Of a stretch of 12,219 nucleotides of DNA, positions 7,223 through 12,219 are shown in pieces (positions within the stretch are counted from its first letter, which is position 1; each line of letters begins with the position of its first letter). A model generated the notes under the pieces. That model searched no databases. It was not told the origin of the DNA and saw only the letters and a program-made list of their open reading frames with translations. The position numbers and the translations under genes are program-made. Source of the stretch: an uncultured Spirochaetales bacterium (lineage in GTDB: Bacteria > Spirochaetota > Spirochaetia > Treponematales > Treponemataceae); assembly GCA_946061495.1 (NCBI GenBank), contig CAMGSV010000056.1, positions 1 through 12,219 of the forward strand, read 5' to 3'.

Positions 7223-7792
7223 TCATCCACCAATTACAATCTTGACTCCAATAGCCACCAAAATGATTCCACCAAGGAGCTCAGCCTTGTCATTTAAAAT
7301 TGTGCCAAACCGTCGTCCCATAAAGGTAGCCACAAAACAGAGAGCTGCCGTCACCACACCAATACTCAAGGCGGCGGAAACAATGTTCGCCTGAACTGCC
7401 GAAAGGCTGATTCCTACCGCCAGGGCATCAATACTGGTGGCCACACCTTGTATCAGCAGCAGTCGAAAGGTGAGGCGTTCCCCCTCCACAGCGCAACCTT
7501 CCCCTTGACGCTCCCTGCGAGTCTTTATTCCTTCCAGGATCATCCGTATCCCCAAAAAGGCCAGCAAACCAAAGGCAATCCAATGGTCCACCAGCCGTAT
7601 CTGTTGATAAAACAGTGAGCCGCACAAAAAACCTACCACGGGCATAGCCGCCTGAAAGAAGCCGAAGCAAAGGCCAATGGCCAACGCCTCCCGCATTCCG
7701 CACCGTTTCAAGCACATTCCGTCTGCAACGCTGACTGCAAAGGCATCCATGGCAAGCCCCACTGCCAACAGCAGCAGCTCAATAAAACTCAT
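7223..7792 (-). CDS. mntP: Manganese exporter MntP
   Basis: MntP is an inner-membrane pump that lowers toxic intracellular Mn(II). The 189-residue length equals the family norm. Six hydrophobic helices can be drawn. Conserved acidic helices are visible: helix 1 GLAMDAFAVSVADG with Asp16, and its internal-repeat counterpart VATSIDALAVGISLS. A short basic, polar loop (KTRRERQGEGC) separates the halves. The start is ATG 7792, preceded by GGAGAA (7795-7800). Directly upstream is a hairpin plus T-run that ends against this ribosome binding site. I see no match to the yybP-ykoY manganese riboswitch core in the 83-base gap. The NifX-like gene follows 3 bases downstream and is probably co-transcribed. 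Confidence 0.95.
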   Translation of the reverse strand: MSFIELLLLAVGLAMDAFAVSVADGMCLKRCGMREALAIGLCFGFFQAAMPVVGFLCGSLFYQQIRLVDHWIAFGLLAFLGIRMILEGIKTRRERQGEGCAVEGERLTFRLLLIQGVATSIDALAVGISLSAVQANIVSAALSIGVVTAALCFVATFMGRRFGTILNDKAELLGGIILVAIGVKIVIGG

Positions 7793-7800
7793 AGTTCTCC

Positions 7801-7833
7801 AAAAAAATGACCGGCAACAGGAACTGCCGCCGG
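7801..7833 (-). terminator. Terminator-like hairpin between the CBM48 gene and mntP
   Basis: Read on the - strand, CCGG(C) arms at 7829-7833 and 7811-7815 pair perfectly. After a 2x2 mismatch, CAG/CTG pairs around a 3-base loop. The stem is followed by TCA and a run of seven T (7801-7807), the form of a rho-independent terminator ending the CBM48 transcript. The T-run abuts the mntP ribosome binding site, so it may also act as an attenuator for mntP. Confidence 0.6.
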
Positions 7834-7875
7834 CCTATCCATTCCCATCCAAGGGGAAACGCTTAATCTATTGAA

Positions 7876-8184
7876 TTAGACGATAACGACACTATTGTCT
7901 GTGTTGGAAAATGGTGCCGGCATGTACTTGTCTGCGGCCCAATCGTTTTCCCACCGCTTGCCGTCCAGCAGATACCGGAACTGGTACTCACGGCCAGTCT
8001 CCAGCTTGACGGTGACCGTAAAACTGCCATCCTTCTGCTTTTTCATGGGGGTGTCAACACTGCTCCAGCTGTTGAAATCACCTGCCAGCCACACTTCCTT
8101 TGCTCCGTCGGCTGCCTCTGCGGACAACTCGAATTTAACGTTACATTCCTTTTGATTTTTCAGATATTTCTTATATAAAGCCAT
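7876..8184 (-). CDS. Stand-alone glycogen-binding (CBM48/AMPK-beta-like) protein
   Basis: This small protein consists almost entirely of a CBM48 module, the alpha-glucan-binding domain found at the front of glycogen branching enzymes and in AMPK beta subunits. The start is taken at ATG 8184 (MALYKKYLKN), giving 102 residues. An in-frame ATG at 8196 is unlikely because its codons contain the GGAGGA (8189-8194) that serves the downstream ATG. After a basic N-terminal helix, the beta-sandwich shows VWLAGDFNSWS (Trp32, Trp40), DGSFTVTVKL, YQFRYLLDGKRWENDW and a closing DNSVVIV; the aromatic residues are those that usually stack on glucose chains. No catalytic domain is attached and no glycogen gene is in the window. 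It may target or sense glycogen, but its role is unknown. A terminator-like hairpin follows before mntP. Confidence 0.85.
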   Translation of the reverse strand: MALYKKYLKNQKECNVKFELSAEAADGAKEVWLAGDFNSWSSVDTPMKKQKDGSFTVTVKLETGREYQFRYLLDGKRWENDWAADKYMPAPFSNTDNSVVIV

Positions 8185-8205
8185 GAAATCCTCCATCTAT
8201 AATCC

Positions 8206-8220
8206 GTAGGCTAAACCTAC
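8206..8220. repeat. Short inverted repeat in the CBM48 leader
   Basis: GTAGG and CCTAC flank a 5-base AT-rich centre (CTAAA). It lies between the ribosome binding site of the CBM48 gene and the shared divergent promoter region with metK. It could be a small operator or a leader hairpin; no regulator can be named from it. Confidence 0.3.
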
Positions 8221-8248
8221 ATACAGAGTATACTACATTTTAAATATA

Positions 8249-8257
8249 TGGTATAGT
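8249..8257 (+). promoter_or_regulatory. Candidate extended -10 promoter for metK
   Basis: TGG followed by TATAGT forms an extended -10 on the + strand, 46 bases before the metK start, within an AT-rich island in otherwise GC-rich DNA. No good -35 is present at 16-18 bases, which is tolerable for an extended -10. An 8-bp palindrome AGTATACT (8227-8234) lies just upstream and could hold the -10 of the opposing CBM48 promoter. I see no SAM-riboswitch structure in this 119-base gap. Confidence 0.45.
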
Positions 8258-8303
8258 ACTTTGAAGTTTAATTCAAATCAGCAATCATTATCAGGAGCAC
8301 TAT

Positions 8304-9473
8304 ATGAAGAACAACCGCTATCTTTTTACCTCTGAGTCTGTCGGCGAGGGACATCCCGATAAGCTGTGCGACCAGATTTCAGACGCAGTGCTGGACGAAT
8401 GCCTGCGCCACGACCCTGAGAGCCACGTAGCCTGCGAGACCTTCGCCTCCACCGCCCTGGTTCTGATCGGTGGCGAAATCACCACCAACACCTTTGTTGA
8501 CGTGCAACAGACCGCCCGGAACATCGCCCGGGAAATCGGATACACTGACTCGGACTTTGGCCTGGACTGCGATTCCATGGCCGTGATGAACATGATTCAC
8601 GCCCAGTCCCCCGACATCAACCAGGGAGTCAGCGGCACCGGTCTGGAGGAGTTCAAGGGACAGCAGGGCGCCGGCGACCAGGGCATGATGTTCGGCTTCG
8701 CCTGCTCCGAGACGCCACAGCTGATGCCCGCCCCCATCATGTATGCCCACCAGCTTTTGCTGAAGGCCACCGATTTACGGAAGTCCGGTGCCATCAACTG
8801 GCTGCGTCCCGATGCCAAGAGCCAGGTGACCATCGAGTACGAGGGACACAAGCCGGTTCGCATCGACACGGTGGTCATTTCCCACCAGCACAATCCCGGC
8901 GTGAGCCATGGCACCATCAAGGATACGGTAATTGACCAGATCATCAAGCCGGTGCTGGAGCCAACGGGACTCATCGATGGGAACACCAAGTTCTACGTCA
9001 ATCCCACGGGACGCTTTGTGGTTGGCGGCCCCTTTGGAGACACGGGTCTCACCGGACGGAAAATCATCGTGGACACCTACGGTGGCATGGGCCGCCACGG
9101 TGGCGGTGCCTTCTCTGGAAAGGATCCCTCCAAGGTGGACCGCTCCGCCGCCTACATGGCCCGCTACATTGCCAAGCACGTGGTGGCCGCAGGACTGGCT
9201 GAGCGTTGCGAGGTGCAGCTGGCCTATGCCATCGGCGTGCCCTACCCCGTCTCCATCATGGTGGACACCTTCGGCACCGGCCAGGTGGAGGACTTTGCCA
9301 TTGCCCAAGCGGTGAAGGAGGTCTTTGACTGCACCCCCGCCGGCATCATCAAAACACTGGATCTGAAGAAGCCCATCTACCAGACCACCGCCGCCTACGG
9401 CCACTTTGGCCGCAGCGAATTCAGCTGGGAAAAGACCGACAAGGTGGAGCAGCTGAAGAAGGCCATCAAATAA
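8304..9473 (+). CDS. metK: S-adenosylmethionine synthetase
   Basis: MetK makes S-adenosylmethionine from methionine and ATP in the cytoplasm, releasing phosphate and pyrophosphate; SAM feeds methylation and the methyl cycle that LuxS serves. The 389-residue protein has the full family length. It shows SESVGEGHPDK with His17, the hexapeptide GAGDQG at 122-127 followed by MMFGFA, VSHGTIKDTVID, and the glycine-rich GGGAFSGKDPSKVDRSAAY from 266. The start is ATG 8304 with AGGAG at 8293-8297. An extended -10 lies upstream. nth starts directly after the stop codon and mscS follows, so metK probably leads a three-gene transcript. Confidence 0.98.
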   Translation: MKNNRYLFTSESVGEGHPDKLCDQISDAVLDECLRHDPESHVACETFASTALVLIGGEITTNTFVDVQQTARNIAREIGYTDSDFGLDCDSMAVMNMIHAQSPDINQGVSGTGLEEFKGQQGAGDQGMMFGFACSETPQLMPAPIMYAHQLLLKATDLRKSGAINWLRPDAKSQVTIEYEGHKPVRIDTVVISHQHNPGVSHGTIKDTVIDQIIKPVLEPTGLIDGNTKFYVNPTGRFVVGGPFGDTGLTGRKIIVDTYGGMGRHGGGAFSGKDPSKVDRSAAYMARYIAKHVVAAGLAERCEVQLAYAIGVPYPVSIMVDTFGTGQVEDFAIAQAVKEVFDCTPAGIIKTLDLKKPIYQTTAAYGHFGRSEFSWEKTDKVEQLKKAIK

Positions 9474-10151
9474 ATGGCGGGCAGCACGGGACAAAAGCAG
9501 CATCCTGACGTGAAATTGCTGGGGCGGGAGCACATCATCCAGATTTTCGACCGGTTCAGGGCGACCAATCCCGCTCCCGCCACGGAGCTGCTGGCCCCCA
9601 ATGACTACACCCTGCTGGTGTCCGTGGTGCTTTCCGCCCAGGCCACCGACAAGAGCGTGAACAAGGCCACCGCCCCCCTGTACCAAATCGTGGACACGCC
9701 GCAAAAGATGCTGGAGCTGGGAGAGGCGGGCCTCATCGACTACATCAAGTCCATCGGCCTGTTCCGCTCCAAGGCCCGCCACGTGATGGAGCTGAGCCGG
9801 ATTCTGGTGGCGGAGTATGGCGGAAGGATTCCCCGCACACGGGAGGAGCTGCAAAGACTCCCCGGCGTGGGCAGAAAGACAGCCAACGTCATCCTGAATG
9901 TGGTGTACGGCGAGCCCACCATGCCGGTGGACACCCACCTGCTGCGAATCAGCCCCCGCATAGGACTTTCCGCCGGCGCCACACCGGAGGCGGTGGAGCA
10001 GGATTTGCTTCGTGTCATTCCCTCAGAATATATGCAGCACGCCCACCATTGGCTTATACTTCATGGTAGGTACATCTGCACCGCCCGGAATCCTGACTGT
10101 GCAGGCTGTCCCATTGCAGACCTCTGCATGCATAACAACCTCACCACCTAG
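9474..10151 (+). CDS. nth: Endonuclease III (DNA glycosylase/AP lyase)
   Basis: Nth removes oxidised pyrimidines from DNA and cuts the abasic site, in base excision repair. The 225-residue protein has the helix-hairpin-helix LPGVGRKTANV with catalytic Lys135, the VDTHL motif with Asp153, and the four-cysteine iron-sulfur loop C-x6-C-x2-C-x5-C (Cys202, 209, 212, 218). The ATG directly follows the metK TAA with no gap. Its likely ribosome binding site, GAAGAAGG at 9455-9462, is inside the metK coding region, about 11 bases before the start, so translation may be coupled. The N-terminus is about 15 residues longer than the E. coli protein. mscS follows after 9 bases. The protein is complete with no missing key residue. 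Confidence 0.97.
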   Translation: MAGSTGQKQHPDVKLLGREHIIQIFDRFRATNPAPATELLAPNDYTLLVSVVLSAQATDKSVNKATAPLYQIVDTPQKMLELGEAGLIDYIKSIGLFRSKARHVMELSRILVAEYGGRIPRTREELQRLPGVGRKTANVILNVVYGEPTMPVDTHLLRISPRIGLSAGATPEAVEQDLLRVIPSEYMQHAHHWLILHGRYICTARNPDCAGCPIADLCMHNNLTT

Positions 10152-10160
10152 GAGCATCCC

Positions 10161-10955
10161 ATGCTAGCATCGATCAAAGCCTTCTTTACCGCCGAAATGG
10201 TTGCCAACATCATCTCCGCTGCCATTGGCCTGGTGGTATTTTTCTTTCTTTACCTTTTGATAAAGGTGATTGCGAAAAAAATCCTCACCAAGAAGGAAAA
10301 GCCCCAGGTGATTCCCACCGTCGTGAGAATCATCCGCTATGTCATCTATGTGCTGCTGGTGATTTACATTCTGGGAGTGTTCAACATCAACATCTCAGCC
10401 CTGTTGGGTGCGGCGGGAATTATGGGAGTGGCAGTGAGCTTTGCCTCCCAGACCTCCCTCAGCAACATCATCAGCGGCTTTTTCATCGTGTCGGAGCACG
10501 CCCTGAAAATCGGTGACTTCATCACCGTGGAAGGTATTTCTGGAACTGTGGACTCCATAGACCTCCTTTCTGTCAAGATGAAGACACCTGACGCACAAAT
10601 GGTTAGAATCCCCAACGAAAAGATTCTGAACACAAACCTCCAGAACACCTCCTTCTATCCCACCCGCCGCATTAGCGTCACCATTCCCCTGAACAGGCAC
10701 ACCGATCTGGAATACGCCTTGGCCATTGCAAAGGAGGTTCCAGGAAAATGTCCCAACGTATTGTCTGAGCCAGAGCCAATCTTCTACTATGATGGATTCA
10801 ACGAGGCGGGAATCAATCTGGTCATTGCTGTTTGGTTGAACAACAGCGATTTGTTTGTGGTACGAAATCAGGTCCACATGGCCATCAAAAAATCCTTTGA
10901 GGAGGCCAACATTGAAATCGCCTACCCACGGCTAGAGCTCCACACAAAGAGCTAG
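10161..10955 (+). CDS. mscS: Small-conductance mechanosensitive channel, MscS family
   Basis: This is an inner-membrane channel that opens under membrane tension to release solutes on osmotic downshock. The 264-residue protein matches the short MscS form (about 280 residues). TM1 is about 14-37, TM2 about 55-74, and the pore helix about 80-108 reads LLGAAGIMGVAVSFASQTSLSNIISGFFI with the alternating Gly/Ala pattern of TM3. The beta domain follows (IGDFITVEGISGTVDSI, then PNEKILN), then an alpha/beta C-terminal domain ending ELHTKS. The start is ATG 10161, with TAGGAGC overlapping the nth stop, so it is probably co-translated with nth. A functional link between MscS and nth/metK is not evident. 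slyX converges from the other side, 51 bases away. Confidence 0.93.
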   Translation: MLASIKAFFTAEMVANIISAAIGLVVFFFLYLLIKVIAKKILTKKEKPQVIPTVVRIIRYVIYVLLVIYILGVFNINISALLGAAGIMGVAVSFASQTSLSNIISGFFIVSEHALKIGDFITVEGISGTVDSIDLLSVKMKTPDAQMVRIPNEKILNTNLQNTSFYPTRRISVTIPLNRHTDLEYALAIAKEVPGKCPNVLSEPEPIFYYDGFNEAGINLVIAVWLNNSDLFVVRNQVHMAIKKSFEEANIEIAYPRLELHTKS

Positions 10956-10965
10956 ACAACCGCTT

Positions 10966-10998
10966 GCCCAACCTCTTTCCTTGGCGCTGTTTTGTTTT
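10966..10998 (+). terminator. Weak possible terminator after mscS
   Basis: GCCCAA (10966-10971) can pair with TTGG and GC at 10981-10987 through one bulged C, followed by TGTTTTGTTTT. The stem is short with a 9-base loop, so this is a marginal rho-independent terminator. It occupies most of the 51-base gap between the convergent mscS and slyX genes. Confidence 0.28.
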
Positions 10999-11006
10999 AG
11001 GAAAAA

Positions 11007-11213
11007 TCAATAGTGGGGCGGACGGCGGTTGGGGATGTCTCCCTCCAGCTGACCTGCCATATCCGCAAGCTTTGTCTTGATGTGGCGGTTCTCTGCCATC
11101 ACCCGTTCCAGAGCAGCACCCTGTTCCAACACCACTTCCTGCAGCTGCTGCACAAAGTCTTCCAGATAAGAAATCTTCATTTCAAGGTTGATAATGTGGG
11201 TATCTTGATTCAC
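11007..11213 (-). CDS. slyX: SlyX family protein
   Basis: This is a small coiled-coil protein of the SlyX family, known from Gram-negative bacteria; its function is not established. With the GTG at 11213 as start the product is 68 residues (family about 70-75). It has a short polar N-terminus, a heptad-like helix from about residue 10 to 56 (EMKISYLEDFVQQLQEVVLEQ...), and the diagnostic end RRPPHY, matching the PPPHY end of E. coli SlyX. A longer frame reaches a GTG at 11330, but its first 39 residues are basic/aromatic and unlike SlyX. The GTG has no good ribosome binding site of its own. It overlaps by four bases (GTGA) the stop of a 33-codon ORF that has a strong one, suggesting translational coupling. 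A promoter-like pair also lies just upstream. Family call good; start less sure. Confidence 0.78.
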   Translation of the reverse strand: MNQDTHIINLEMKISYLEDFVQQLQEVVLEQGAALERVMAENRHIKTKLADMAGQLEGDIPNRRPPHY

Positions 11214-11311
11214 GGAACGTAGTATACCTTTATTGGACGAATTGTAAAAGAGGCTTGCTCCTCCAGCAAATTTATTCCAAAAAAATCCAAACTTTCTCCG
11301 CAAACGTGCAT
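11210..11311 (-). CDS. Small leader ORF before slyX (33 codons)
   Basis: An ATG at 11311 is preceded at 7 bases by GGGAGGG (11319-11325), one of the strongest ribosome binding sites in the window. The frame runs 33 codons (begins MHVCGESLDFF, ends KVYYVP) to a TGA at 11210-11212, which overlaps the slyX GTG as GTGA. The peptide has no recognisable domain, signal or membrane segment. It may be a real small protein or a translated leader that delivers ribosomes to slyX. It could also be chance, as its 3' half contains a promoter-like sequence. Confidence 0.4.
   Translation of the reverse strand: MHVCGESLDFFGINLLEEQASFTIRPIKVYYVP
11221..11248 (-). promoter_or_regulatory. Candidate slyX promoter inside the leader ORF
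   Basis: On the - strand TTTACA (11243-11248) and TATACT (11221-11226) are separated by 16 bases; each differs from consensus at one position. Transcription would start near 11213-11215, almost on the slyX GTG, giving a leaderless message. This competes with the coupled-leader model for slyX translation, though both could operate. Confidence 0.4.
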
Positions 11312-11372
11312 AAAAACACCCTCCCAGCACCTATAAATACTATGTAGGGAATTTTATTTTTCGGAGGATTGT

Positions 11373-12218
11373 ATGGAGCAAGAAATCAGAACCTTCAAGC
11401 GCTGGGAGGACTTGGACATCACCGACGACTTCATCTTCACCCGTGTCATGCGGAACAAGCGGCTGTGCCGAGCCCTGCTGGAGATGATTCTGAAGGTGAA
11501 GGTCGGCAGGATACGGTTCCTCACCAGCCACCACGCCATCAAGGTTGAGCCCAACGCCAAGGGCATCATCATGGACGTGTACTTGAAGGACGAGGACAAG
11601 GTGATAAATGTCGAGATGCAGACTTCAAACCACGGCGACCTGCCGCACCGTGCCAGGTACTACCAGGCCGCCGCAGACATCGACACCACCCCGAAAGGCT
11701 CTGAATACAGCGACTTGAAGCAAAACTACGTCATCTTCATCTGCACCTTCGATCCGTTTCAGTGCGGAAAAGCCATGTACCACTTTGCCAATTATTGCAT
11801 CAACCATGACTTCCCCATTCCCTTGGAAGACGGCACCGCCAAGCTTTTCCTGAACACCGCCTGCACGGACACCACCACCCTTGACGGCGAACTGGGCTTG
11901 TTCTATGATTATGTGAGGGAACGGACGGCACAAACACCCTTCACCAGGGAGCTGGACAAGACAATCTCCCGAATGAAGCAGGAACAGGAGGAGCGGAACA
12001 TGTATCTCACCTACACATCCCGCATGATGGAATGCCGCCGGGACGGATACGCAGAAGGCCGTGAGGAAGGCATCTCCATCGGACTGGAGCGTGGAGCCTA
12101 CCAGACCAAACTGGAGACGGCCAGGAACTTTCTGTGCTACGGTGACTCACCTGAAAAAGTTGCAGCTTGCACCGGACTCCCCTTAGAAACCGTCCGCCAA
12201 CTGGTTCCTGCCACCTGA
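11373..12218 (+). CDS. Rpn family recombination-promoting nuclease / putative transposase
   Basis: This is a 281-residue protein of the Rpn/TIGR01784-type PD-(D/E)XK family. Members often occur in several copies per genome and are linked to RecA-independent recombination or transposase-like activity. The N-terminal DITDDFIFTRVM segment and the nuclease core are visible: Asp68 in IIMDVYL, then Glu81-Met-Gln83 in INVEMQ, followed by HRARYYQA. The metal-binding residues look intact. The C-terminal part has the glycine-spaced EGREEGISIGLERG linker usual in this family. It ends with a helical segment (SPEKVAACTGLPLETVRQLV) resembling a small helix-turn-helix. The start is ATG 11373 after GGAGG at 11363-11367. 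The stop is at 12216-12218, one base before the window end, so the gene is complete. No terminal repeats or target duplications are seen around it. It is divergent from slyX and its leader. Confidence 0.88.
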   Translation: MEQEIRTFKRWEDLDITDDFIFTRVMRNKRLCRALLEMILKVKVGRIRFLTSHHAIKVEPNAKGIIMDVYLKDEDKVINVEMQTSNHGDLPHRARYYQAAADIDTTPKGSEYSDLKQNYVIFICTFDPFQCGKAMYHFANYCINHDFPIPLEDGTAKLFLNTACTDTTTLDGELGLFYDYVRERTAQTPFTRELDKTISRMKQEQEERNMYLTYTSRMMECRRDGYAEGREEGISIGLERGAYQTKLETARNFLCYGDSPEKVAACTGLPLETVRQLVPAT

Positions 12219-12219
12219 T

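Noticed and set aside
7793..7875. yybP-ykoY manganese riboswitch upstream of mntP
   Set aside because: The gap is only 83 bases and lacks the conserved GGGGAGUAG / CCUACUG-type loops. Only a simple terminator-like hairpin is visible.
8185..8303. SAM riboswitch upstream of metK
   Set aside because: The 119-base gap is AT-rich and holds no kink-turn or conserved SAM-I/SAM-II core that I can recognise, and no terminator precedes metK.
8775..9938. A 387-codon open frame on the - strand across metK and nth
   Set aside because: It lies antisense to two clearly conserved genes, gives low-complexity Gly/His/Val-rich protein, and has no matching ribosome binding site.
10937..10955. AGCTC/GAGCT inverted repeat at the end of mscS as a terminator
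   Set aside because: It is only 5 bp, lies within coding sequence, and is not followed by a T-run.
11214..11330. Longer slyX start at GTG 11330 (107 residues)
   Set aside because: The added 39 residues are basic/aromatic and unlike any SlyX N-terminus, and the strong ribosome binding site at 11319-11325 serves an ATG in another frame.

Overview
The window looks like chromosomal DNA of a diderm (outer-membrane-bearing) Firmicute, most likely a gut or rumen Negativicute of the Selenomonas/Anaerovibrio kind. This is an inference from gene content. A Firmicutes-type class II GalT, a Firmicutes-like LuxS and MntP, a free-standing CBM48 protein and an Rpn/PD-(D/E)XK gene occur together with SlyX, a protein typical of Gram-negative-type cells. 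Most of the window is GC-rich (about 57% in a sampled 60-base block at 241-300). The first ~224 bases differ: about 41% GC over bases 1-180.

Layout. Bases 1-224 hold an internal piece of metF (methylenetetrahydrofolate reductase) on the + strand. It is fused abruptly, tail to tail, to a luxS gene on the - strand that has lost its C-terminal end. The switch in base composition suggests a chimeric contig end or a rearrangement breakpoint. Upstream of luxS in the same - strand unit is a DUF4349 lipoprotein. Divergent from these is a + strand unit: a dCache chemoreceptor (MCP), galK and galT. The receptor's stop codon overlaps the galK ribosome binding site. Converging on galT is a - strand pair, mntP (manganese exporter) followed 3 bases later by a NifX-like metal-cluster-binding protein whose end overlaps the end of galT. 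Upstream of mntP on the same strand is a small glycogen-binding (CBM48) protein gene. A terminator-like hairpin separates the two, and its T-tract touches the mntP ribosome binding site.

Divergent from the CBM48 gene is a tightly packed + strand unit: metK (SAM synthetase), nth (endonuclease III) and mscS (mechanosensitive channel). Convergent to mscS is a small slyX gene on the - strand. Its GTG start overlaps the stop of a 33-codon upstream ORF that has a strong ribosome binding site. The window ends with a complete Rpn-family nuclease/putative transposase gene on the + strand.

How the genes work together. galK and galT are two Leloir-pathway steps, linked here to a chemoreceptor whose sensor domain carries most of the amino-acid-binding dCache motif. 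mntP and the NifX-like gene form a metal-handling pair. luxS and metK both serve the activated methyl cycle but lie far apart in separate units. No rRNA, tRNA, CRISPR array, insertion sequence or prophage gene was seen. The most notable items are the metF/luxS junction, the hairpin against mntP, the coupled leader ORF before slyX, and the chemoreceptor-galactose operon.
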